64,000 nt of DNA from Chloroflexota bacterium (GCA_016213105.1 JACRBN010000020.1:151014-215013); one strand, 5' to 3'; counted from the stretch's first letter, positions 18,772 through 27,561 are shown. Made by a program: numbers and translations. The notes: generated by a model from the sequence alone, not told the origin.

Positions 18772-19338
18772 CTACTGGAGATGTTCCGCGAAGGCCGCCT
18801 CCAGTTCCTCCTGCGATACGAACCCGATCCATTTTTTCAGCAGATTTCCGTCCGCGTCCAGCAGGTACAGTTCGGGCTGGTAACGGAAGCCCAGCGCGCG
18901 CTGGAAACCGTCCGTGCGCGGGTCGTCGGCGTCGAGATAGGCAAACTTTACCTGGCCAAAATACTTTGCTTCGAGCCCATGAACCATGGGCGCCATGGCG
19001 CGGCAGGTCGCTCAGGTAAAGCGGAAGAATTCCACCAGTTGCAGTCCGCCCGAAGCCAGGCTGACCGTGGTGGGATCGGTCGCCTCCAGGTCGGGGCCGC
19101 GGGAGGTGGCTACCGCGACGGGCGCGGGGGTCAGCGTCGCCGCCTCCGCCTGGACCGTGGGCTGGGCCGCCGTTTCGGGAGTCTGGGTGGCGGCGATGAG
19201 CGGGGTTGGCGTGGCAGGCGCCGCCGTCTGCGTGGGGGCAGCGGGAGCGGTTGGGGCGCAGGCCGAGATCACCAGAACGGCGAGCAGGCCCAGGCTGAGG
19301 CCAGGGTGGAAACGGGATAAGGTTCGGGAATGGACCAT
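18772..19338 (-). CDS. Thioredoxin-like lipoprotein, candidate selenoprotein (UxxC)
   Basis: A 188-residue protein if the in-frame TGA at 19014-19012 is read as selenocysteine. Residues 1-26 form a lipoprotein signal (GLLAVLVISAC), followed by a Thr/Pro/Ala-rich linker and a thioredoxin fold: QLVEFFRFT-Sec109-ATC112-RAMAPMVHGLE, the strand KFAYLDADDP, and the cis-Pro region RYQPELYLLDADGN. The TGA stands exactly where the first Cys of the CxxC site is expected. A perfect 7-bp hairpin with loop GUU begins 20 nt after the TGA. The second of two ATGs (19338) is 5 nt after AAGGAG and is preferred. Anchored outside the membrane it would act as a thiol oxidoreductase. The alternative is a nonsense error in an ordinary CxxC protein. 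Confidence 0.7.
18975..18991 (-). promoter_or_regulatory. SECIS-like hairpin downstream of the TGA
   Basis: GCCCATG (18991-18985), loop GTT (18984-18982) and CATGGGC (18981-18975) form a perfect 7-bp stem. The loop starts 27 nt after the TGA and begins with G, which agrees with the general bacterial SECIS layout (stem-loop just 3' of the UGA with a G at the top of the loop). Confidence 0.55.
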
Positions 19339-19525
19339 CATGTCTCCTTCGAATTTAAGCTTGGTCATCGGATGAGACTGGACGGGCAATCCTTACAAAA
19401 AGCGGGGGCAATCGAGCGCGCCCGCAACCCCCGCTTTGACTTGCCTCAACTCGTACGCTATACTAGGCCCGTCCAATCAACTGATGGACAATGCGACCTT
19501 TCGTTACCCCCTATGGAGGCACAGA

Positions 19526-21100
19526 ATGTCTGATTTCAAACTAACGTACGCAACCATGTTCAATCCGCCCGAGGAATTGCACCAGGGCTTCGATGCGGCA
19601 GTTGCCAGACTGAAGCAGAACATGGGCAAGGAATACGGCATGATCATCGATAATCAGGATGTCTTTGCCGATGAAAAGTTCGACGATTTTTCCCCCGTCA
19701 ATACGGAGTGGAAACTGGCGACCATGCAAAAGGGCAACGCCAGCCACGCCAAGGCCGCCATGTCGGCCGCCCGCAAGGCCTTCCCAGGCTGGAGCCGCAC
19801 CCCCTGGCAGGAGCGCGTGAGACTGCTCCGCAAGGCCGCCGCCCTGATCGAGGAACGCATCTTCGACCTCGGCGCGGCCATGGCGCTCGAAGTGGGCAAG
19901 AATCGCATGGAATCACTGGGCGATGTGCAGGAAACGGCCGACCTTATTTATTACTCCTGCCACCAAATGGAACTGAACCACGGCTACATCCGCGAAATGG
20001 GCAAGGACCCGCTGGTCGGCTACGACTCCACCAACATCTCGGTACTGCGCCCTTACGGCGTGTGGCTGGTGGTTTCGCCCTACAACTTCCCCTTTGCGCT
20101 GACGGGGGGACCCTCGGGCGCGGCCCTGGTGTCGGGCAATACCCTCGTCATCAAGCCTGCCAGTGACACCCCCTGGATCGTGCGCCTGCTGGCCGAGTGC
20201 TTCCGCGATGCGGGCCTGCCCAACGGCGTGGTCAACTTCGTGACGGGACCCGGCTCCACCCTCGGCCAGGCGCTGGTCGACAGCCCCGAGGTGGACGGTG
20301 TGACTTTTACCGGCTCCTTCGACGTGGGCATGCGCATGTACCAGGATTTTGCCAGGGGCAAGTACGTGCGGCCGGTCATCCTCGAATTGGGCGGCAAGAA
20401 TCCCGTTATTGTCTCACAGCACGCCGACCTCGAACGCGCCACCCTCGGCATCGTCCGCTCGGCCTTCGGTTTGCAGGGACAGAAATGTTCGGCAGCCTCG
20501 CGTGTGCTCGTGGAGGAACCCGTCTATGACGAACTCGTGTCGCGCCTCAAGGCCGCCACCGAGAAGCTGGTCATGGGCGACCCGACGGATCGCGCCACCT
20601 ACACCGGCCCCGTCGTCAGCAAAAGCGCCTACAAGGACTTCAAGGACTTCTGCGAGGAGATTTCGCAGGGCGGCGGCAAATTCCTCACAGGCGGCAAGGT
20701 GCGCGTGGATGGCGACTTTGGCAAGGGCTACTTCTGCGAACCAACCTTCGTCACCGATCTGCCCTTCAACCATCGCCTGTGGCAGTACGAGATGTTCCTG
20801 CCCATCACCACCATCGGAAAGGTTCAGAACCTGGACGAGGCCATGCACATCGCCAACAGCGTCAACTACGGCCTGACGGCTGGCTTCTACGGGAACGACA
20901 CCGAGGTGGACTGGTTCTACGACAAGATCGAGGCAGGCGTCACCTACACCAACCGTCCGCAGGGCGCCACCACCGGCGCCTGGCCCGGCTTCCAACCCTT
21001 CGGCGGCTGGAAAGGCTCAGGCTCCTCGGGCAAGAACGCAGGCGGTCATTATTACCTGCCGCTCTACATGCACGAGCAGATCCGCACCCGCATCAAATAG
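19526..21100 (+). CDS. Aldehyde dehydrogenase family protein, pyrroline-5-carboxylate dehydrogenase-like
   Basis: Oxidises an aldehyde to the acid with NAD(P)+. The 524 residues carry the family's fold markers: SPYNFPFALTGGPSGAALVSGN (nucleotide-binding region), FTGSFDVG, general base Glu287 in LELGGKNP, nucleophile Cys321 in GQKCSAASR, and the C-terminal PFGGWKGSGSSGKNAGG. Overall layout and the tail ATTGAWPGFQPFGGWK are closest to 1-pyrroline-5-carboxylate dehydrogenases of proline/arginine breakdown, but substrate is inferred. The ATG at 19526 has GGAGG 6 nt upstream, so the longer upstream frame is not used. It is followed by a strong terminator. Confidence 0.85.
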   Translation: MSDFKLTYATMFNPPEELHQGFDAAVARLKQNMGKEYGMIIDNQDVFADEKFDDFSPVNTEWKLATMQKGNASHAKAAMSAARKAFPGWSRTPWQERVRLLRKAAALIEERIFDLGAAMALEVGKNRMESLGDVQETADLIYYSCHQMELNHGYIREMGKDPLVGYDSTNISVLRPYGVWLVVSPYNFPFALTGGPSGAALVSGNTLVIKPASDTPWIVRLLAECFRDAGLPNGVVNFVTGPGSTLGQALVDSPEVDGVTFTGSFDVGMRMYQDFARGKYVRPVILELGGKNPVIVSQHADLERATLGIVRSAFGLQGQKCSAASRVLVEEPVYDELVSRLKAATEKLVMGDPTDRATYTGPVVSKSAYKDFKDFCEEISQGGGKFLTGGKVRVDGDFGKGYFCEPTFVTDLPFNHRLWQYEMFLPITTIGKVQNLDEAMHIANSVNYGLTAGFYGNDTEVDWFYDKIEAGVTYTNRPQGATTGAWPGFQPFGGWKGSGSSGKNAGGHYYLPLYMHEQIRTRIK

Positions 21101-21115
21101 TGCGGTCTTTTCGAA

Positions 21116-21150
21116 CGCCCCTTCCCCGAAGAGAGGAAGGGGCGTTTTTT
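21116..21150 (+). terminator. Intrinsic terminator after the aldehyde dehydrogenase
   Basis: CGCCCCTTCC (21116-21125) pairs with GGAAGGGGCG (21135-21144), followed by six T. Confidence 0.93.
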
Positions 21151-21154
21151 CGGC

Positions 21155-21160
21155 TAAAAT
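21155..21160 (+). promoter_or_regulatory. -10 box with leaderless start of the methyltransferase gene
   Basis: TAAAAT ends 6 nt before the ATG at 21167, directly after the terminator of the previous gene. No Shine-Dalgarno is present. Confidence 0.5.
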
Positions 21161-21166
21161 AATGCC

Positions 21167-21928
21167 ATGCCCTGGAACCCCAATCTTTACCATCGCTTTC
21201 AAGCCCAGCGCAGCGAGCCATTCGAGGATCTGCTCAAACTGGTCCGCGTCCGCCCGCGACTGCGCGCGGTGGATCTCGGCTGCGGCACAGGCGAATTGAC
21301 CGCCAGGCTGGCGGATACCTTGCCTGAATGTGACCTGCTCGGCCTCGATCTTTCGGCTGAGATGTTGCAGCGGGCCGTCGAAAATGTCCGTCCCGGCTTG
21401 CGCTTCGAGCAGGGCGACCAGGCCCATCTCGACGGGCAATTCGATCTGATCTTCAGCAACGCCGCCCTGCAATGGAGCGGGGATCACCCCGGGCTGATCT
21501 CCCGATTATTCGGGTGCCTTGCGCCCGACGGCCAGCTTGCCGTGCAGGTCCCGTCGAACCATACGCACATCTCCCATCGCATCATCCTGGAGATGGCGGC
21601 GCAGGAACCCTTCAAAAGCGCCCTGCACGGGTTTACGCGCCAGACGCCCGTGCTCTCCATCGAAGCCTATGCAGACCTGCTGTTCACGCTGGAAGCGCAG
21701 GCGATCCTGGTCTTCGAAAAAGTCTATCCGCACGTGCTGGCCGATTCAGACGCCGTGGTGGACTGGATCTCCGGTACGGCGCTGGTCCCCTACTTCGAAC
21801 GGCTGGACCCGGCCATGCAGACTGAATTTACCGACGCCATTCGCGTCCGCATGAAACAGGAACTCCCCGCGCAGCCAGTCTTCTATCCGTTCAAAAGAAC
21901 CCTTTTCTCCGCAGTGAAACCCTCATGA
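21167..21928 (+). CDS. SAM-dependent methyltransferase, trans-aconitate methyltransferase-like
   Basis: 253 residues. SAM-binding motif I is VDLGCGTGELTARLA (about residues 36-50) and an acidic loop follows in LLGLDLSAEMLQRA. The stretch FDLIFSNAALQWSGDHPGLI with the later PVLSIEAYADLL pattern matches the Tam (trans-aconitate 2-methyltransferase) family, which esterifies trans-aconitate to relieve aconitase inhibition. The gene appears to start leaderless and its TGA overlaps the ATG of the next small gene. Confidence 0.82.
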   Translation: MPWNPNLYHRFQAQRSEPFEDLLKLVRVRPRLRAVDLGCGTGELTARLADTLPECDLLGLDLSAEMLQRAVENVRPGLRFEQGDQAHLDGQFDLIFSNAALQWSGDHPGLISRLFGCLAPDGQLAVQVPSNHTHISHRIILEMAAQEPFKSALHGFTRQTPVLSIEAYADLLFTLEAQAILVFEKVYPHVLADSDAVVDWISGTALVPYFERLDPAMQTEFTDAIRVRMKQELPAQPVFYPFKRTLFSAVKPS

Positions 21929-22197
21929 GCGAAGATGAGGATCTGGTCGTACGCATCGGCGCATTTTTCATCCTGGTGGGTTTCGTGCTCTTTGCCGTCT
22001 TTATCATGACCGACATCGGAGACGAGCCCGACTTCGATTTTCTTTTCCTGGCCATGCTCGGCATTGGCATCGGGTTACTTTTCCGCAGGCGCAAACCACC
22101 GCCGCCCCAGGCGGGACGATTTGCCATTTTCAAGAAAATGCGTGAAAACGCCAACAAACGCAAGGAAGACAAAAACAAAGCGAAAGCGAAAAAATAG
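21925..22197 (+). CDS. Small two-segment membrane protein
   Basis: 90 residues with two hydrophobic segments (about 9-28 and 38-53) and a long basic tail rich in Lys/Arg (FKKMRENANKRKEDKNK). No family recognised. It overlaps the methyltransferase stop by ATGA and ends 2 nt before the CoA-transferase start, so the three genes are probably cotranscribed. Confidence 0.65.
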   Translation: MSEDEDLVVRIGAFFILVGFVLFAVFIMTDIGDEPDFDFLFLAMLGIGIGLLFRRRKPPPPQAGRFAIFKKMRENANKRKEDKNKAKAKK

Positions 22198-22199
22198 AA

Positions 22200-23102
22200 A
22201 TGTCCAAACTGATTACCCTGAAGGAAGCCATCTCGAAATACGTCAACGACGGGGACACCGTCTACGCCGCCGGATTCACCCACCTGATTCCCTTCGCCGC
22301 GGGTCATGAGATCATCCGCCAAAAGAAACGCGACCTGGTGCTGGCCCGCGCCACCCCCGACCTGATCTACGACCAGATGGTGGCGGCCGGCTGCGCCCGC
22401 AAGGTCATCTTCTCGTACATGGGCAACCCGGGCGTCGGCTCCCTGCGCATTGTCCGCACTGCGCTGGAAAAAGGTCAGCTCGAATGGGAGGAATACTCCC
22501 ACTTCGGCATGATCACCCGCCTGCAGGCGGGCGCCTCGGGGCTGCCCTTCCTGCCCATGAACCAGACGGGCGCGGAATCCCTCGAAAACGCCAACCCGCT
22601 CATCAAGCGCATCCCCGACCCCTACGGCGGCAAGGACGTGATCGTCGTCCCCGCCCTCAACCCGGATGTGGCCATTGTCCACGTGCAGCGCGCGGATGCC
22701 CAGGGCAATGCCCACCTGTGGGGCATCATCGGCGAGCAGAAGGAAGCCGCCTTCGCCGCGAAGAAGGTCATCCTCACCGCCGAGGAGATCGTGGACGAGT
22801 CGGTCATCCGCTCAGACCCGAACCGTACCATGATCCCCGGCATCATCGTGGACGCCGTTTGCCACGTCCCGTATGCCTGCCATCCCTCCTACGCGCAGGG
22901 CTACTACGACCGCGACAACGAGTTCTACCTGCAATGGGACAAGGTCAGTGAGTCGCCTGAAGCCACGCAGAAGTATCTCGAAGAATGGGTTTACGGCGTA
23001 CAGGATCGAAACGAGTATTGGGAGAAGCTCGGTGCGGAGACCCACAAGCGACTGGAAGTCAAGGCGCTGATGAGCAAGCCGATCAACTACGGCGAGTATT
23101 GA
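22200..23102 (+). CDS. CoA-transferase subunit A (glutaconate CoA-transferase type)
   Basis: 300 residues. Family-I CoA-transferase alpha chain: SKYVNDGDTVYAAGFTHLIPF at the N-terminus, SYMGNPGVGSLR, the central DVIVVPALNPDVAIVHVQRADAQGNAHLWG and ILTAEEIVDESVIR. Such chains pair with a beta chain that bears the catalytic Glu. The partner gene is at 24473, separated by a GxxExxY gene and an alpha/beta hydrolase. The substrate is a carboxylate or its CoA ester (glutaconate-like or 3-oxoacid-like); the sequence alone does not decide it. Confidence 0.88.
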   Translation: MSKLITLKEAISKYVNDGDTVYAAGFTHLIPFAAGHEIIRQKKRDLVLARATPDLIYDQMVAAGCARKVIFSYMGNPGVGSLRIVRTALEKGQLEWEEYSHFGMITRLQAGASGLPFLPMNQTGAESLENANPLIKRIPDPYGGKDVIVVPALNPDVAIVHVQRADAQGNAHLWGIIGEQKEAAFAAKKVILTAEEIVDESVIRSDPNRTMIPGIIVDAVCHVPYACHPSYAQGYYDRDNEFYLQWDKVSESPEATQKYLEEWVYGVQDRNEYWEKLGAETHKRLEVKALMSKPINYGEY

Positions 23103-23151
23103 TCCGCTAATTTGCGCGAATTGACACGAAAAGAGCAAAAAAGGATTTCTG

Positions 23152-23610
23152 ATGGCTGAATTGTTATGCAAACAAGAAGTCTTCGCGATCGTTGGCGCGG
23201 CAATGGAAGTATATAACCACCTTGGGCCTGGGTTTTCTGAGCCCGTATATCAGGAAGTCCTGGAGATCGAGTTGGAGAATCGGTGTATTCCAACAAAACC
23301 ACAACACGAGATCTCCATCATCTATAAGGACAAGCCGATTAAAAAATACTACATCGCTGACTACCTTTGCTATGACAAGGTCGTCGTCGAAATCAAAGCT
23401 CTCAGCAACCTGACGCTCCGAGAGGAGGGACAGGTATTGAACTACCTGAAGGCCACAGGCATGCAGGTAGGTGTGTTGATTAATTTTGGTTCCTTCCCGA
23501 GCCTGGAATGGAAGCGCCTGGTATTCACCAAAACCAATCCACACCTCGCTCCTGCTCTAGGTCTGCGCGAAGACTCCTCCAAATACAAATTGGAAATTCG
23601 CGAAGATTAG
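23152..23610 (+). CDS. GxxExxY family protein (PDDEXK_3)
   Basis: 152 residues with the name motif in HLGPGFSEPVYQEVLEIEL and a nuclease-like core IADYLCYDKVVVEIKAL in which D and ExK sit as in PD-(D/E)xK folds; the tail (LEWKRLVFTK) is usual for the family. Function is unproven. AT content is higher than in its neighbours and it splits an otherwise compact CoA-transferase operon. Short complementary words (GCGAATT / AATTCGCG) lie on both sides, which suggests arrival as a mobile or repeat-associated gene. Shine-Dalgarno AAAAGGA is 8 nt before the ATG. Confidence 0.85.
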   Translation: MAELLCKQEVFAIVGAAMEVYNHLGPGFSEPVYQEVLEIELENRCIPTKPQHEISIIYKDKPIKKYYIADYLCYDKVVVEIKALSNLTLREEGQVLNYLKATGMQVGVLINFGSFPSLEWKRLVFTKTNPHLAPALGLREDSSKYKLEIRED

Positions 23611-23636
23611 CGAAAATTCGCGGACAAGATTTACAC

Positions 23637-24476
23637 ATGATACCTTTCATCGACCACGGCGGCACGGGACGGCCACTTCACTTCCTGCATGCCAACGGCT
23701 ATCCGCCCGCCTGCTACGAACCACTATTTGACCTGCTGCGCAGCCAGTATCGCGTCTTCGGTATGACCCTGCGTCCGTTGTGGCCTGACTCCAAGCCCGA
23801 GGAACTGCGCGATTGGAATCCGCTTTCGGATGACCTGCTGAATTTTCTCGATGAGCAAAAGGTCGGCCCGCTGCTCGGCGTGGGACATTCCATCGGCGCC
23901 ATCGTCACCCTGCGCGCTGCGCTGATGCAGCCCGAGCGTTTCCGCGCGCTGGTGCTGCTCGACCCCGTGCTGTTCGTGCCTTCCTTCATCTTGAAGTGGA
24001 ACCTGGCGCGCCTGCTGGGCGTGGGACAGCGCGTCCACCCGCTGATTCCCAGCGCCTTGAAACGCCGCCGCCATTTCGACAACCTGGATGTGGTCTTCCG
24101 CGGCTATCGCAAACGGGATGTCTTCCGCTATTTCTCGGACGAGAGCCTGCGCGCCTACATCTCGGGCATCGCCCGACCCAAGGACAGCGGCGGTTTTGAG
24201 TTGGCGTACTCACCTGAGTGGGAGGCGCACATCTATTACACGGGCGTCTGGCGCGACATGGAACTGTGGCGCGGCCTGCCCCGGCTCCAGGTGCCGACCC
24301 TCATCATCCGCGGCGCGGAAACGGACACCTTCCTGGAGCGCGCAGGAGAACTGGTAAAACGGAGACAGCCCAAGGTCCAGGTGGTGACGGTTCCCCGATC
24401 CACGCACCTGGTGCCGCTGGAACATCCAGCGGAAGTCTTTGAAATTATGCAATCGTTTTTGAAGGAGATCCAATGA
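23637..24476 (+). CDS. Alpha/beta hydrolase
   Basis: 279 residues of the alpha/beta hydrolase fold. The oxyanion/HGG-like region is FIDHGGTGRPLHFLHANGYP, the nucleophile elbow is GVGHSIGAI (G-x-S-x-G), an acidic candidate is in IIRGAETDTFL and the catalytic His is in PRSTHLVPLEHP. Its TGA overlaps the ATG of the CoA-transferase beta gene, so it belongs to that operon and may act as a thioesterase or ester hydrolase on a related intermediate (inference). Start 23637 is the first ATG that opens on the fold. Confidence 0.82.
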   Translation: MIPFIDHGGTGRPLHFLHANGYPPACYEPLFDLLRSQYRVFGMTLRPLWPDSKPEELRDWNPLSDDLLNFLDEQKVGPLLGVGHSIGAIVTLRAALMQPERFRALVLLDPVLFVPSFILKWNLARLLGVGQRVHPLIPSALKRRRHFDNLDVVFRGYRKRDVFRYFSDESLRAYISGIARPKDSGGFELAYSPEWEAHIYYTGVWRDMELWRGLPRLQVPTLIIRGAETDTFLERAGELVKRRQPKVQVVTVPRSTHLVPLEHPAEVFEIMQSFLKEIQ

Positions 24477-25249
24477 GTGAACTAACCTACTCTTCAGCCG
24501 AGTTGATGATCATCCACGCGGCGCGCCTGCTGCGCGATGGCGACGTGGTCTTTGTCGGCGTCGGCCAGCCCAACCTGGCCTGCAACCTCGCCAAGCGCAC
24601 CCATGCCCCCAACCTGGTGATGATCTACGAAGCGGGCGTGATCGGCGCGGAGCCTGCCCGCCTGCCCCTCTCCATCGGCGACCCGACCCTGGTGAGCGGC
24701 TCGCTCTCGGTGGTCAGCATGTACGACATCTTCGCCAACTACCTCCAGCGCGGCAATGTGGATGTGGGCTTCATGGGCGGCGCCCAGATCGACAAGTTTG
24801 GCAACATCAATGCGACGGTCATTGGTGACTACGCGAAACCAAAGGTACGCCTGCCTGGTTCGGGCGGCTCGCAGGAAATCGCCGCCTGGGCCAATCGCTG
24901 CTACATCATGACCCCGCACCAGAAGCGCCGCTTCCCCGAAAAAGTGGACTTCCTCACCTCGGCTGGATTCCTCTCGGGGCGCGCGGCGCGCGAAGCCACG
25001 GGCGCGCGCGGCGGCGGGATGCTGGCCGTCGTCACCGACATCGGCATGTTGGAACCTGACGAATCGGGTGAAATGATCCTGACCGCCCTGCACGCGGGCA
25101 AGACCGTCGAGGATGCCAAAGCCAACACAGGCTGGGATCTGAAGACGGCTTCGCAAATTCAGATAACCGATCCGATCACGGAAAAGGAGCTTCGCATCCT
25201 GCGCGAGGAACTCGACCCGAAAGGCATCTACCTTAAAGGCGCAGGGTAG
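24473..25249 (+). CDS. CoA-transferase subunit B
   Basis: 258 residues of the family-I CoA-transferase beta chain. The catalytic Glu53 lies in MIYEAGVIGAEPARLPLSIGD, matching the conserved E-x-G-x-x-G loop, followed by SVVSMYDIFANYLQRGNVDV and GGAQIDKFGNINATVIGDY. The C-terminal GARGGGMLAVVTDIG is standard. It forms the active enzyme with the alpha chain at 22200. Its start overlaps the hydrolase stop by 4 nt, so translation is probably coupled. Confidence 0.88.
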   Translation: MSELTYSSAELMIIHAARLLRDGDVVFVGVGQPNLACNLAKRTHAPNLVMIYEAGVIGAEPARLPLSIGDPTLVSGSLSVVSMYDIFANYLQRGNVDVGFMGGAQIDKFGNINATVIGDYAKPKVRLPGSGGSQEIAAWANRCYIMTPHQKRRFPEKVDFLTSAGFLSGRAAREATGARGGGMLAVVTDIGMLEPDESGEMILTALHAGKTVEDAKANTGWDLKTASQIQITDPITEKELRILREELDPKGIYLKGAG

Positions 25250-25324
25250 TTCACCTTCCCTAACTTGCAATTTTGTAAGGGCTTGTTTGCGCTTCTTTCG
25301 ATAAAATTAATTCGGTTGCGGGTT

Positions 25325-26263
25325 ATGTGGTATTTCTTTCGTCAGGCCAAGGAACTTCAAATTAACGACTCCCAGCTGGGGGTGGAGGCGTATTTTCGCG
25401 ACCAGTTATCGAGCGGATTGATCGAAAAACGCCTGGACAACGCATCCCGGGCCGTGATGATCTTTGCGGGCGGCAAACCCGCGGGCGCATACGCGCTGAA
25501 GGACAACTCCTGCAAGCCCATCTCCTTTTCCGATTTCACCACACTCACGACCGCATCGACGAGTGACATTCGCGCTCTCAAGCTGCCCAACCGCGCCATG
25601 CGCCTGGTGTGGCTTTCCCTCGAGTCGCAGGTGCAGGACGTGCTCACCATCCAGGTGGAGGAAACCTGGAGGAATCAGCTCAAGCAATGGCAGGATGGAA
25701 AGTGGAATGGGCTGGTGGAGGTTAATTGCGAGGCCTATCACGGGTTCGCCCTGTTCCTGGACGGGGTGGCGCAGGAAACCGACACTTTCTTTTCCAGCGC
25801 CCAGGGTTTTACCTCCGATTTCTGCACTTCGAACGAATACCGCAACCAGGTGCGCAAGCTCATCACCTTTAACCTGTCCCCGGATACCCAGGCCTACCAA
25901 TGCGCGATCCTGCGCCGGGGCGCCACGCGCTGGAGCAACAGCCTGCTGGCGCGTTATCGGGAGTTGGTCGGCCAGAAATTGCTGCGCTCCATGGAACATC
26001 AGATAAACATTATCATCCGTCCCTGGGCCTGGGAGATCAGCGTCGCGGACGGTACATTTGTGGATTCGCATTTCTTCCTGCATACCGATTATGCCGCCCA
26101 GGCCTATCGCGCCATCCTGATGAGCATGGGTACACAGATGAATTTCGTCATCGGGAGCAACTTGACCCTCAGGCTTTTGACCGAGTCCTATGCCGGCATC
26201 CCCGCGAATGAGGGCGCCCTGCTTCAGTCCCACCGTTTAATCCCGGCTGCATTCTCAGAATAA
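25325..26263 (+). CDS. Conserved hypothetical cytoplasmic protein
   Basis: 312 residues starting MWYFFRQAKELQINDSQLGV. No membrane segment and no family motif that I can name. The middle has repeated FALFLDGVAQETDTF and RRGATRWSNSLLARYRELVG, and the last ~90 residues (MEHQINIIIRPWAWEISVAD) look like a separate small domain. The frame extends back to 25265, but the upstream codons resemble non-coding DNA and a TAAAAT box lies at 25302, so the ATG at 25325 is preferred. It is followed 15 nt later by a membrane protein gene, perhaps its partner. Confidence 0.65.
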   Translation: MWYFFRQAKELQINDSQLGVEAYFRDQLSSGLIEKRLDNASRAVMIFAGGKPAGAYALKDNSCKPISFSDFTTLTTASTSDIRALKLPNRAMRLVWLSLESQVQDVLTIQVEETWRNQLKQWQDGKWNGLVEVNCEAYHGFALFLDGVAQETDTFFSSAQGFTSDFCTSNEYRNQVRKLITFNLSPDTQAYQCAILRRGATRWSNSLLARYRELVGQKLLRSMEHQINIIIRPWAWEISVADGTFVDSHFFLHTDYAAQAYRAILMSMGTQMNFVIGSNLTLRLLTESYAGIPANEGALLQSHRLIPAAFSE

Positions 26264-26278
26264 TCCTAGGATTTCTTA

Positions 26279-27163
26279 ATGAATCATCCCGAACCGTTAC
26301 CCAGGATCGAACCCAAAAAGGTGCTTTGGTTTATCGGAATCTGTTCGGTGGCCGCTGCCAGCTTCCTGGCCTGGGTTTCGACCACACAGCCGCTGCCAGT
26401 CGAACCGATCGATTGGAATTACCTCGTTTCCTCCACACTGAGCCTTCTGGCCTCCGTGGGGGCTGCGGTCGCGGGCATTATGGTCACGCGCCAGTTCAAG
26501 ACGGATGAAAACCCCCATCGCGTTTGGTTGATCTTCACCCTCGGGTTGTGGTGCTGGGCGCTCGGCCAGGGGATCGTATTCCTCATCGACGTCACGGCGA
26601 TGCCATATCCAGACGGCAATTCGATCATTGACCTCGTCTGGATCATGGGCTACGTCTTCCTTGGGCTGTCCCTATATCATCAATTCGCGCTGCTTTACAC
26701 TCACGGCAAGGAAAAAAGGATTCCGCTTTACATATTCCTGCTGATCGCAGGCCTTCTGATTTCGGGAGTGTTGACCAGCGTTGCCCGACACGCGGGCCTG
26801 GGGCTGGAATCGGTCTGGATCGTCACCTTTGTTGCCATGCTCTACCCCGTCTTCGACCTGACCGAGGGGATCGCCGCGATCTGGCTTTCCCTGCTCTTCG
26901 GGCGCGGACATTGGAGTCGCCCCTGGTGGGGCATGATCCTCTTTGCGATTGCTGACGGGGTCGACAGCTTCTACTGGCTGGGTGGATATGCATACATCCC
27001 AGCGATGGTGCAAAACGTATTCAACTTCATTTCCGCCACCTTCTCCTTTGGAGGCTACCTGGTCATCGGGTTTACCCTCCTGATGAACTATTACATTCTG
27101 TGCTATGGTCACGCCAGCGGTTTGCTCAAGCTGCCCAAAATATCCGCCCCGCCTCCCCAATGA
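26279..27163 (+). CDS. Multi-span membrane protein resembling a sensor input domain
   Basis: 294 residues with about eight membrane segments. The pattern GNSIIDLVWIMGYVFLGLSLYHQF resembles the membrane sensing part found before GGDEF or kinase domains in other bacteria, but no output domain follows. It could be a stand-alone receptor working with the preceding hypothetical protein; this is inference. A terminator follows directly. Confidence 0.65.
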   Translation: MNHPEPLPRIEPKKVLWFIGICSVAAASFLAWVSTTQPLPVEPIDWNYLVSSTLSLLASVGAAVAGIMVTRQFKTDENPHRVWLIFTLGLWCWALGQGIVFLIDVTAMPYPDGNSIIDLVWIMGYVFLGLSLYHQFALLYTHGKEKRIPLYIFLLIAGLLISGVLTSVARHAGLGLESVWIVTFVAMLYPVFDLTEGIAAIWLSLLFGRGHWSRPWWGMILFAIADGVDSFYWLGGYAYIPAMVQNVFNFISATFSFGGYLVIGFTLLMNYYILCYGHASGLLKLPKISAPPPQ

Positions 27164-27173
27164 CCTGGTTCAG

Positions 27174-27199
27174 GACCGCCGCACGGCGGTCTTTTTTTT
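27174..27199 (+). terminator. Intrinsic terminator
   Basis: GACCGCC, loop GCAC, GGCGGTC, then eight T. Confidence 0.95.
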
Positions 27200-27263
27200 G
27201 CAACCTGCACAGCCGGCCAGCGTACATATTGATGAATATCGGATGACTGGAGGCACATATCAA

Positions 27264-27458
27264 ATGACCACACAACAAAAAGCTTTACGACGTTCGCGCA
27301 ACAATCGCATGGTTGCCGGTGTTTGCGGCGGCCTGGGTGAATTTTTCGGGATCAGTCCCGTCTGGTTCAGGCTCGGATTTCTGATTGCCTTGATCCCCGG
27401 CGGCATCCCCGGCATCGGCCTGTATATCCTGATGTGGCTGATCATGCCCAAGGGATAA
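27264..27458 (+). CDS. PspC domain protein
   Basis: 64 residues that are almost entirely a PspC domain: a basic N-terminus (QKALRRSRNNRMVAGVCGGL), GEFFGISPVWFRLGFLI, and a membrane segment ending YILMWLIMPKG. Family members are small membrane proteins linked to envelope stress. GGAGG at 27249 lies 10 nt before the ATG. It stands alone between two terminators. Confidence 0.9.
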   Translation: MTTQQKALRRSRNNRMVAGVCGGLGEFFGISPVWFRLGFLIALIPGGIPGIGLYILMWLIMPKG

Positions 27459-27476
27459 AATCCCGTTCATGACTGC

Positions 27477-27504
27477 AAAAGCCCGCTTCATGAAGCGGGC
27501 TTTT
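27477..27504. terminator. Perfect palindromic terminator after pspC-like gene
   Basis: AAAAGCCCGCTTCA is followed directly by its complement ending in TTTT, a 14-bp palindrome that can terminate in either direction. Confidence 0.88.
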
Positions 27505-27561
27505 CGTTTAACCCCGCCAGCGCGCCCGCTGAAACGGAAGAGGGAGTGTCAAAAATCAGCG

